From Mytilisepta virgata (lineage: Eukaryota > Mollusca > Bivalvia > Mytilida > Mytilidae), in assembly GCA_028015205.1 (NCBI GenBank), contig JAPWFG010000018.1, forward strand, positions 1,674,001-1,738,000: 64,000 nucleotides of DNA, in the 5' to 3' direction. The notes below the pieces were generated by a model. The model did not search any database, was not told where the DNA came from, and saw only the letters and a list, made by a program, of their open reading frames with translations. Positions 35,736 to 48,300 of the stretch are shown one piece after another. A program made the position numbers and the translations under genes. Positions within the stretch are counted from its first letter, which is position 1. Every line of letters starts with the position of its first letter.

Positions 35736-36209
35736 AAAATTTGGTAGATCCAACTCAGATTCTTGAACACCACCGATGGCTGAAGCGTTTTGAAAGTCCT
35801 GTCAATTTACGCCTTATTTACCTGTTAAAAAATCTCCCGTTTCTTGAAAAGTCGAACAAAATGTTTGATCCCAACAATGATAAAATTATGTATTTTACCA
35901 TTGAAAACGTTAACTTGAGCTCAGTTATTCAGTGGACTGATACTTATGTACAAGTGTGATAAATATAAATTACTTTTACAAGTACAATGTAACTGTTTAT
36001 AGTTTGATTTAATAATGATGTCATGATTACTGCTAATTAGTGATTGACCTTTTTAATTTTTAATTAAAAAATATTTCATAGTAATGATCAGCTATACAAA
36101 CTCGTATACATTCATACAAACAATTTCTTGTACTTGCACAAACTTCTGTAACTGTCCACCATCAACACATTAAAATACTTTATTCTGATTTTACTTGCCT
36201 TTTTTTCAG

Positions 36210-36301
36210 AATTTAGTCATTAGATAGCAATTTTACGATGCTACAGTCATTCAAGAATTTGTTTGTCGGACATAATCATGATAATGAACCTGAAAGAGAA
36301 G
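36210..36301 (+). CDS. MPPED2-like: MPPED gene, first coding exon
   Basis: A ttttttcag acceptor precedes 36210, the first in-frame ATG is at 36238, and 21 codons follow before gtatct. The exon ends in phase 1, and the split codon with 38226 gives Asp22. It encodes a poorly conserved N-terminus. Because an acceptor precedes it, at least one 5' untranslated exon should exist further upstream; I could not place it. Confidence 0.75.
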
Positions 36302-39300
36302 GTATCTATATAAGCACAGTTCAGAAAATTTAGTCAGAACATGATATCTATCTTAACGTTAGTGTGAAGCTACCATATTTACTGGCTTTATAAAAGTTGA
36401 AATTTTGGGACAAAAAGTAGGAATTTTGAGTGGTATACCAACTCGTAAGTATCAGTGAGATCTATAATGCATTACATACACAACATGGTCCAACGAACAC
36501 ATCGGAATCAGTTGTATCAAGAGAAATAAATACACACAAGACAAGTAAAATCTTTTATTTAGCTTTTAGATGAAAATTCTGTTGTAATTAGACAATATGA
36601 TTTGGTAAACATACTACTAGTAGGTAAACTAACAAAAATCATGATGATGGTTAAATTGACTTCACAGTAACATTCCCCTTAACTTCTTTCCTTGGACAAA
36701 ACTGTTGGATCAGCAATAAGCAGTATTCTGAACAGAAATTTTTAGCTCTTCAATCTGGCCAAATTCCTCCGACTTAAAAGTGGGTAGAGGCTAAACCCTT
36801 AAGACATCTAATGTTAAGAAGCCTACAGACTTATTCGAGGATCGACTCTTGCTTGAATATATACGGTATGAATATACAGTCAAACCTGTTTATAAAGGGC
36901 ACCCAAGGGACCAGAGAAAAGTGTCCTATATGAGCAGGTGCCCTTTATATAGAGGTTAATTTAACAAGCTTTGTTCATGTCACAGACTTTTTCATAGTGC
37001 CCTTTATGGACAGTGATTTGTTATAGAGGTGCCCTTTAAAGCAGGTTTCACTGTAGATTATACATCATTGAGACAACATCTTGCAAGATTGAACACAAGA
37101 AATAGATCAGACTACTTCTGCACACCTGCTTACAAGTACATGTATATCTTGCATGCATAACAATTGATAGTGTTAAATATTCTCATTATTATGTTTCATT
37201 TTATAAAGAAGCGAAAGCATAAGGAATTATAATTATAATTGGTCCAATCTGGGTCTTAATAAGACATTTTTTTTATTTTATAATAGAATGCATTTGTATA
37301 GGCTATGGTACAAATAGTACTTAAGGTCTGGAGAAATCTTGTCCTGGGGTATTGGACAAAAAATGATGTGGAATTTTTGTGATAAGAAAAAAGTTTAAAG
37401 TTCTCCTTTTCATTTTCTGATCAGCTTGCTTCCTTATATTTGAGGAATCACAGGAGAAAAAATGACTTTGTTTAGGTGCAAAATGTTATTACATTTGTGG
37501 TGGCTTCGGGATCCTCTTGTGTAGCTATGGCTGGTGTAACTTTCATTTTAAGCAAATGGGGCTTCTTACGTTCTTTTGAAAGGTTTAGATAACATACAAA
37601 AGATTTTCAAAAATGAGTGTTGATAGTAAAATACTTAACAAATTTCCAATCATATTTTCATTGCATAACCACAACAGTCCCACAAACTGAACTAAAATTT
37701 TAACAGTTAGCTATTGGTTAGATCAAAACTTTCATAATGTTGCCAGTCAGACTTTCTTTAGATATTTTAGATTATCTGGAGTAACATATAATTATGCTGC
37801 TTTCAACAACTGTATAACTGTGAATTTCAAAAATTTAGGTATGCACCCATACCATTAGATTATACTTAAGACCAAGTTTTGGGGACTTATTGTTTTTTCT
37901 GTTTTTATTTTCCTCTCTCTGATCCATGAACTTGTCCAAAGCAGATCTCAAAAACTGTTTACATGAACTATAATAAAACTTGGTACAAAAATAAGTGGCC
38001 ATGCCTAGTTGGGCATATAGGTTTCAGAATTTTCAAAATGGTCGCGTTTAGTGGACTTTTGCATTGGCATCCGAACACAGTATTATTTGTAATGTTTTGA
38101 TTTTTTCATTTTGAATAAAGTCAGTCTTCAGATTCTGGGTGACACATATCTACAATGTATAAATGGGAGCAGTTTGAGGACTGGTTTAATCAGACTGTGA
38201 TTATTTTAATTTAAATTATTTACAGATGGACCTGTGGTAATTGAAGCTGATCCAATTTCCAGAAATTCAACTAAAGTTTGGGAGAAAATGAAAGTGAAAC
38301 AAAGATATAAAAAAACTAGTCCAATGGACCCTAAAACTCCAATTACTGATGACAAAATCAGATTTGTCTGTGTTTCTGATACACATGCACAAATAGAGAG
38401 ACTTCCAATAGAATTTGTTCCAAATGGTGACATACTTTTACATGCTGGTGACATCACAAATGTAGGAAAACCTAAGGAAGTTAAGAAATTCAATGATTAT
38501 TTAGGTAAACTGATATCATTATAAATTTTTATTTCACTACTGTTTGTCTCCAAAAAAAAAATTAATTGAATTTTATACGACCGCAGATATTTGTGGTCAT
38601 ATAATGGTATGTGGCTGTCGTCGATAAATGGTTCACCATAAATAATAACTTTTTTCAGGCATTTTTGAGTTACTTTTGTTGTTGCAGAGATAAAAGGGAT
38701 GAATATAGGGGCCAAAATTAGCCATTTTGCAGGATGCCTAAAATTTTTATTTTTCATCAAATTTTAATGGGGAATTTTTGTTTTAATTTATCTTGATGAG
38801 TGTTTCCAGTAGTATTGACACAGATTTCTTCTATCTTCTGCAGTTTTTGAGATATAATTAGGGGTTAAAAGGACCAAAAATGTAAATTGTCTTGATATGT
38901 AAATTATTTTATTTTTCATCCAATTGATGGGAATTTTTCTATGAATTCACCTTGGTGTATGCTTTCATTAGTATGTCAACAATTTGTTTCTATCTTTTAT
39001 TGTTTCTGAGATACGAGGAGTCAAAGTAAAGTCAAGAAATACCAAAGGGATATTCGAGGGAGGGAAAATGAAACAACTGACACTCCGGAGAACAACGAAG
39101 ACAAAACCAAAACAATACAAACACTACACTTAAAAACTAAAAACTCGTGAACAACATGGACCCACCAAAATAACAGGGGTAGACTCAGGTGCTCCAGAAG
39201 ATTAAGCAGTCTCCTTCAGGACACCCACCATGCTGCCCATGTCAAATCTGGTATGAGAAGGGACAACATCAAGGGAACAGGTCCATTTTAATGCTTTTTC

Positions 39301-42300
39301 ATACCTGTAAACCAAATCATGATGATGTCCATAAAACTTTAATGAGAATGTCTGCAGCTTAGAAGCAACATATCCCTATTTGACCAACTTTTCTGTTAGT
39401 AATTTTTAGAGAAAAAATAGAAGTTTTATTTTTCATTCAATTTCAGTGGAGATTTTTTCTTTGAATTCATCTTGATGAGTACTTTCAGCAGTATGGCAAC
39501 AAATTTTAACTTTTTTTTTACAGTTCTTGAGATAAAGGGGGTTAAAGGTGCCAAAAAAGCATGTTGCGGTTGTATCCGGCTGCACTTTACAGGGCCCTTT
39601 ATTTGAAATTATCTTAAAATATTTGTAAAATATCAATAAAAAGGTCACTGTACCTTTTTCCTGTCAAACCAAAGACATTAAAATTAGTATTTGCTGCTTC
39701 TCCGCCAACCATGCTGTATCTAGGATTAAGAGCAAAGGACTATGAGCTCAGGGTCAGTATAATGTGTCCAGGTGGGGTGCGGACTGTTACCTTGTGAGCG
39801 GGAACATTAAAAATCTGGTTCACCATGTCAATGTAGTACAAAACAGGGTTCATATTCATATCATATCAAAATGTTCTCGTCTTTTAATAATTGCCACTGG
39901 ATTTTAAACAATAAGTCATCCATCCATCAATCTTTCCAAAAAGGAAATGAAATTACATATTTAATAAAATTCCTGTTGCTTCTGGTAGTGAGTAAACTTG
40001 TTTCTGGAATAGAAATTTATCTTAGCCAGGGTGGATGAGAATACTAATTCAGTCTGATTGTCCTAATGGTGTATATGTATATTAGGAGGGGGAGTGGGGG
40101 TTGAGATCTCACAAAACATGTTCAACCCCACCACATTATAGTGCCAGTCCCAAGTCAGGAATCTCTAGCCTTTGTTAGTCTTGTGTGTTTTTTTTTAAAT
40201 TTTGGTTCATTTTTAGCTCACCTGACCTGAAAGGTCAAGTGAGCTTTTCTCATCACTTGGCGTCCGTCGTCGTCGTGTTAACTTTTACAAAAATCTTCTC
40301 CTCTGAAACTACTGGGCCAAATGTAACCAAACTTGGCCACAATCATCATTGGGGTATCTAGTTTAAAAAATGTGTCCGACCAACCTGCCTGCCAATCAAC
40401 ATGGCCGCCATGGCTAAAAATAGAACATAGGGGTAAATGCAGTTTTTGGCTTGTATCTCTGAAATTAAAGTATTTAGAGTAAATTTGACAGGGTAAAAAT
40501 GTTCATCAGGTTAAGATCTATCTGCCCTGAAAATTTCAGACGAATCAGACAACCCATTGTTGGGTTGCTGTCCCTGAATTGGTAAATTTGAGTAAATTTT
40601 GCAGTTTTGGTTATTATCTTGGTGTAAGGGAGGTAATCCAAACACATTTAAAGTAAAATGTTGTGTATGATTCGATTACCTCCCTTACACAGCTTGTAAA
40701 TTATGTATAAAGAAATGTAGATTGTCTTGGGGTGATTTATAGCTGTCAGTTTATTTTTAGAAGTTACTATTTATTAATATTAATTTTAGCCATTTGTCAT
40801 TTTCTATTTTAAGACTTTTATGAAGTATTTAATGGGTAATTATGTTTGCAAACTCCATGAGAAATTTGAATAGGGATTATGACCATATCTTGAGGGAAAG
40901 AATTTTTTTTTTTTTTTGAAAAACGGAAAGGGGGGGGGGGGGTGTTGAAAAAAAAAATTAGGGGGGTAAATAAGAATTTGGGGGGGGGACAATTTTTTCT
41001 CATTTCAGATTTCAGAAATTAAAATTAAAAAGAACATTTCTTCAAATATTATTTTGTTTTGCAAAAAAATGGAGGGGGGGGGAGGCGGTGAATATGCAAC
41101 AGCATAGTGTATCTGCACAAAAGCAGAAAAAGGGGTAACATTTTTTTTTGGGGGGGGGGGGGTTCAATTCGCAACAGCATATTGTATTGCACAGGGCAAA
41201 AAATTGAATATAAATTCAAATCATATGACCAATTCTGTGTCAGAAACCTATTATGTGTCAAATAATTAAATACAATCCAAATTCAGACCTGTATCAAACG
41301 TGAATATTGTGTCCATTTTTGCCTCAACTGTTCAGGGTTGGACCTCTGCGGTCGTATCCGGCTGCGTTTAGCGAAGCAATTTATTAATGCTTTTCATTAT
41401 GATTTTAACCTTATTTTACATGATTTCAAAAACCACAGTAGATACAGGTGAGCGACACAGGCTCTTGAGAGCCTCTAGTTATGTTATGGAGTTTAGTGTG
41501 CCGTCCATTTTGCTGAACTAGGATGCATTATTGTTTAGGGGCCAGCTGGAGCCCGTACCGGATGCGGGAATTTCTTGCTGCATTGAAGACCCATTGGCAG
41601 CTTTGAGCTGTTTTCTGCTCTTTGGTCGGGTTGTTTACTCTTTGACACATTCCCCGTTTCTATTCTCTATTCTATTGTGCAATAAAAGTATCAAGTTTTG
41701 CATTTAAGTCTTACATTTTTCAGGAACACTTCCTCACAAGCATAAAGTAGTAATAGCAGGTAACCATGATCTTACATTTGACAAAGCAATGGAAAACAAG
41801 CTAGGTTTATGGAGAGTAAAACTTGAAGAGGTCAAGGCCTTTCTGGAGGAAGAGGGTGTCCAAGAGGTGAAAGATTTGTTAACGAACTGTATATATTTAG
41901 AGGATTCTATGGTGACGTTGTATGGTGTGAATATTTACGGATCACCATGGTAAGGAGAGATAAAATAAATACTCAGATTCTCATGCCTGGCTGGGTCGCC
42001 TCGGAATTCATGTAATAAAAACCGGAATCATACCTGTTTCAGAAAAGATAGTACAATGTAGACTACATTTATGTATTTATCCAACTTTTTGGATTATTGA
42101 TTGATTGTTGCTTAACGTCCAGTGGCAAATATTTCATGCTTCTTCAGGACAAGAACCAGTTCAATATATCAGATAGGGGTGGGACGGGACACAAGGGGGA
42201 ACCAGTTTTGGCTGCCACTGTAAAAGGAGGATGGTTGGGTAGGGTCGGATAATTTAGCCTTCTGTAGTGGCCATTAGCCAACTCTTTTTCGAAAACTACA

Positions 42301-45300
42301 GAAGGGGTCTTTAGGGGTTCAGGAAGCGGTACATTCTCCAAACATGTTACCCACTATGGTCTGAAGTCAGGTTTTCTGTATTATGACCTGAAAACCCCTA
42401 ACCCCCCAACAAAAGGATCTTCCCTTTTTGCCATATGGGGATGTGCTAGGCAGCTCTGTGGGTTGAGCTCCCGTGATTCGTCAGAGGTGCCTAGATTTGG
42501 ATTATTGTTTTGGTTTTCAACATATTAGGCAGTCAGCACAGCTGATGAGATGTATATCAACCAAATGTGCACATTTGTGTATCAATAATCATTAGTGCAC
42601 AACAATCCATTTTGTTATAAAGGCAAATTACCGGTAATAAAGTATACTAAGTTTAATTCAGGATAAGTACAATAACTATCAAATTTTCATCGTATGAAGG
42701 CATTTTTTCTGTAAGTGTGAAAATAAAAGTAAAATATTCCAACACCCTCACCACATTTTTTGAGAGGAAGGGGCCAACACCCTCCCCAAATTTTTTGAGA
42801 CGAAGGGGCTTTGGTAAGAATCGAAAAATGTTATATACTATAAGTCATTATATTTTGGAAATTTTTGTGTATTAAGATTTTGATTTTTTGTGTCAATACT
42901 GAATTTAATTGTTTTGATTTGATAAATACATGTACATTACAGCATTTTATCTTTAACAAATTAAATATTAATCAAAGCATTGCAACTATAATCAAGGTTA
43001 ATAATTTTCCAGATTGAAAAAAAATTAGAATTATTTTGGAGGTTTATTTTTAGGATTTGTTTTATTTAAGTGCATTTAATTTTGGACCATTTACAACAGG
43101 CATCACAAATACCAAAATATCCCAATTTACCATAGCCTATTTTAATTTCCAAAATATTTGATAATTTAGCACTGAAGACAATAATGTAAAAGTCACTTTC
43201 AAATTACTGCAAAGATTGAATTTTTCGTAAATATTGTATTGAATAGGATAATTTATGCTTTTATGTTAAAAATATTGAAAAAAAGCTGAAATATTCTGTT
43301 TGAAAGCAAACAAAAGCAAACAGTATTTATACTGATTATATTAAATACCTTTTCCAATTATTCATAAAATATAAAAAAAAAACATATTTAGTAAAAAATA
43401 AAATTTTAACAACACAGACATCACGAAAAAAAAACAAAGTGTTGCAGAGATCATCTGATATTATTTGTTTAAAGGCAGCCATGGTTTGGAGACTGGGGAT
43501 TTAATTTGGAAAGAGGAAAAGAGATTTTGAAGAAATGGGACCTAATCCCGGAAAATACAGATATACTGATTACCCATGGACCGCCAGTTGGTAAGTTGTG
43601 GTGTATAGTGCAGTTGACCCCCATATCTCAAAGTTTTATCCCTTATTTGAACATGTGTCATAGAAACGGCAAGAATTTCTTACCCATCCCGACTACCTGA
43701 TTTCACTCCCTTTTTTTGTGGAATCCATGTTTTTTGTCTGTTGTTTGTTTATTGTGGTTCTTCCCCATCTTGGTTTTGTCTTTGTCTCTGGATTTATAAT
43801 TTTTTTATGTTCCTTCAAATTTTGCTCACCTTAACATGAAGTGTTGGAGGTAACAATATATGTCAAACAATCCATTTTTGTTGGCAAAAATAGTCATTTG
43901 ATCATTGCAAAGAATTCCACAGAAACCAATGCTAGGGATTGTTTTCCAGTTGCAAAAGCTGTTACGTTTGTCTAAGGGGCCTCAGTGGTCAAGTGGTCTA
44001 GGTAGTTGTCATGACTACTAATGATCACTAGCCTGTCAACACTGAGGTTGTGAGTTCGAATCTCACCTGTGGCGGGGTGTGTTCGACTCCGATCTTAATT
44101 GAAGAGGATTGCCAATTTTCTTACCAAAGGTCAGTGGTTCCCTCCGGGTACTCCAGCTTCTGCCACCAATTAAATCTGGCCGCCGTGAAATAGCCAAATG
44201 TGCTGAAAACGGAGTAAAAACCTAACTAAACTAAACAAACATTTGTCTAATTTGAAGACTGTAATACAACTTTATGTTAGAAACAGGAACAGTAATAAAT
44301 TGCAGTTCCTTTGCTTGAACTGCAGACATTTTGTTAATTGCAATTGGCTACAAACAGGTCACATGGTGTTATATATTTCATCATAAAGATTGTTCCAGTC
44401 AAATTTCTGGTATTGACAGTTTAAAATTAATATTGGACATGTAGATTGAATTAGAGTTATTTCCCTTTAATTAATCAAGCTGCTGCCTTTGCATATTGCA
44501 TGCCAAGATGTCAGTCCAGATCGTACTGATGGTAATTGGAGATATCCCACAATCTGCAAGAAGTAACGCTTTTAAGAAATACTGTAAGTTGGTTTTGTTC
44601 TTGTTTATTTGGTGCCTGTTGTAAGGGTCTTGTTCAAGCATTAGGCCACAGCAAGTTAATTCTTTGTTTGGCATCATCTATTTTTTTTTTCAAATGGAGG
44701 TGGGTATGAGGCAAACAAACAAAAAAAAAACCAAATATAACAAATATGAACTGCATATTATTTCCAATGACATTTCGATATTAGACATAAAAAAGAGATA
44801 CACCTTCATGTATAGTCCATTTGAAATCACCGAACGATGAATTTCCGGATTTTGTCGGCAAATATGCAACAAATTAGCTTGTTTGTGTTATGAAGAAATT
44901 AAGAAAATCCAATTCTTTGGCCTTACAACTAAGACTTCATAAGCAATTTATTTCATAATTTTGAGATGATTTTGTAATATACATTGTGTACATAGTTCAG
45001 TTTCTACATGTATCTGCAGTTATGTTATAAAAGAGAATCAATAATATGTCAGTACTGTAATCTAAATGAACTTGAAGATGAAATACACTTCTTTTTTAAA
45101 TGTCCTAAATATAACCAAATGAGAAAGGAATTTGAAAAACAGAATATTGATATTTTTAAAAAGAAAATGATTTAAATGAAAATGACCAATTTTTCAAGAT
45201 ATTGTCTTCATCTGATCACTTGCAATATGTTGCTCCATTTTTTTTATTTCATTAACTGATTGTTGTTTGTTATATATGTCTATGCCTTCAACCCTTAGGG

Positions 45301-48300
45301 GTACAAATGTGCATTTAATTAATAAAGTTATATTGTATTAAAATTTCACTTTCCTCACTTTTGTAAACAAAATTATATTTTGTAAACAATGAGAAAAATT
45401 TTTGTGAAAAGTGGAGTAACTCAAACACATTTATTTCATTGTTTGAGTACTTTTAGTAATTCAAATTTTACTTCATACCATTGTATGTTGTATTTTTACC
45501 TTGCCTAATAGTGAACATAAATTTCAGTTTATAACTACTCTCCTTATAATTAAATAAAATAGAATTCTTAAAAAATTGTGCAACCTAATCACTTCATATC
45601 ACAATTGTTTGTAGTTTGAGTTATTGGCCTTTGTTTCTCCTATTGTCAGTTGTATGGACCAGAGAAATTGATATGACTCTACCCAAAGGCAGGAGCCACG
45701 TCTGCAAATTTCCAGGTCAGTTTCCTGGTCAAAACCATGACCATAGGGCTGGCTTTATATGTTGTTGTTCAAATTCAATTGTATGTTCTGAGTTTGAGTT
45801 TAAACTCGTGTAGAGGTGTGTTTGACCCCATCATTATTTGACAAGGATCTTCATTGATTGAAGTTATCACATGGTACCTTTGTCATTTGTTTGTCTTTAT
45901 CCACCAAATTATAGTCTCATTTCAAAATCTCTTTGTATTACAATGACATGCTTTTCGAGTTAATTTAAATGCTATTTGTATATTTTAGGTTATGGTGACA
46001 TGACCAGGGACGGCACAAGAGCTGGATGTGTGGAATTACTGAATACAATACAGAAGCGAGTAAAACCATTATATCATATATCAGGGCATATACATGAGGG
46101 TAGGTTATAATTATTATTAATAATAATGAATTAGAATATGCTAAGAGAAAGAAAGAGAAGTGTGTACCTTGGATTATCATGATCACATAAAAAACAGAGG
46201 TCCATACATGAAAAATTAAACTTAGATTCAAATTTATTGGTCGAGCAACCATGTTTATACAGCTTGACCTAGTTTAGGTATTTTCACATCACCAGTGTAC
46301 ATGTATTCTGCTGAAGTTGTAAAAAGTCCTGGGTTCCATTTCCCAATTACAAGTTTTTGTATAATAACAATCAACGATCTGGTTCCCAGTCTTCAGTATA
46401 TTTATTCAGTTAATGTCCTGCAACCAGTATGTAGTTTGTGAAACTGTCTCAAGAGCTAGATTATTAATTTAAACAAGAAATTAATGTTCTATGTAGGAAA
46501 TAGTTGGCAAATTTAATTATGAGGATTGTTTCAAATTTTAAACAGGTTTAACCCCTTTTTGTCCTTTTATGTTTTGTTATACTTTGGATTCATTTATTTT
46601 CGTGGATACCAATTTTCGTGGATAGATAAAAAAAAAAGGCATTTCGTGGGATACGTAATTTCGTGGATTGCTAGCTTAGAAAAAGATATAAAATTTTGTT
46701 GATATACTGAAATTTGTGGCTTGGTGCATCAGATATCATGAAAATACTGCGACTAAATGTGTCGATCAGACTTTGATATTGTACAGTAAAGTACTGATTT
46801 TATTTTAAGCCCTTATAAAACAAAAGTCTATTTGTTAGACTTAAATTCTTCAAATTTGTCATGAATTTAACAAGATTAACAAAATTCATAATTATTTACT
46901 TGTTAGAATAATCAGCTGTGAAATATGTATTGACAAAATTGCATTACCTCGGGGCATATACATACATATCTTTAATATGATTACGATCAATAATTTCTGC
47001 TTTACTATCTTTTGACAAGATGTTTTTACTGTAATTTATGAGAAAGTCTGTATTGTCTAGGCCTACTTAGGATTAATATTTTTCTTGAATGTTTGAATAA
47101 AAAAACGGACAATTCCACGACAATTTACACAGTCAAGATACTTTTAAACAAAATTGTTCGAGCATTTATTTGTTACCAAAGACAAAATAACACGAAACAC
47201 TATATCCTCTACGGATATAGCTCACTCATCATATGTCAGTATCCAAGTACATGCTGTAAAAACACAATTGTTCAATGTTGTCTCAGAGAGGTACATCAAA
47301 ACTCTGTGGTTTAAAAATGCAGTGCATTTAAGCTAATTAAGTAAAAATATTATTTTTCGTTGTATATTTAAATTCGTAGTTAACTGGGACCCACGAAAAC
47401 CACTAAAATTGGTATACAATGGATATTAATGAATCCACAGTAATCTGATTTGAAATTAATTGAGTGTAAACTGCCTCAAAGCAGATTATATCATATAACT
47501 TGTATCAAAAATTGAAGAACCATCATTATATAAATTACATTAGATATGCTATAATTTTTTGGAAAAAACATATATTAAGAACTGGTATTTATTAATTTGT
47601 GAAATTAAAAATACCTTGTAAATTTTCCTTTATTAATTTGTCTTTATGCTTTTCCAATCTAGCCATTTCAGAATTATTTGGTTAGATTTTGACTTTATTT
47701 TATCGCAGAGAAGGAAAAAACTTAGTTTATTAAGAAGCATACATTTTCCTACCTTTTATATATTTGTCATCATGGTTTTCCTGTCTAACCTATCAAAATT
47801 ATTTGGTCATCTTTAAGCATTTATATTTATTTGGTTGAAGGGCAGGAAAAACTGCTGAATTAGTAAGAAGTCATGAATATTTAAAATCTTGACCAATGGA
47901 TACCAAACTTCAACTGCTCTTAAAGTTTTTAATCATACTTGATGGAAGGGACATCAACATGAAAATTATTTTAGGTATCACATGATAGTAGATTTCATGT
48001 CGAAGCAATAAGCAGTCATAGTTGAAAAATGGGTGGAATAACGTTTCAATTATAGTTAAATTTTAGATTATTCCCCTTTGCATTCTGGCTTAAATCTCCA
48101 TCAAACTTTAGTTCACCATATTTTCTACTCAAATTATTTCTGTAGAAAAAAAATTGTTCTCTCACCCTGAACTTTGTAAACAGGATTTTGCTAAATAAAT
48201 ATTCTTCTCCCCTATTAGTACGTGAAATTAAAAATATTCACAAAACGCATAATTGATTATGGTTGATGGAAAACAATTTTCTTATAAGAAAGGAACCCAT

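Larger units (their letters stand above)
40213..41478 (+). mobile_element. Hairpin-headed repeat family HL-1, copy B, intron 2
   Basis: The 5' hairpin AGCTCACCTGACCT...AGGTCAAGTGAGCT lies at 40215-40245, then 'cgtccgtcgtcgtcg'. The 3' part has 'acaggtgagcg', the hairpin aggctcttgagagcct and a terminal CTAG. The interior carries a 69-bp hairpin (40622-40690) and an HL-2 3' fragment (about 40795-41393). Confidence 0.82.
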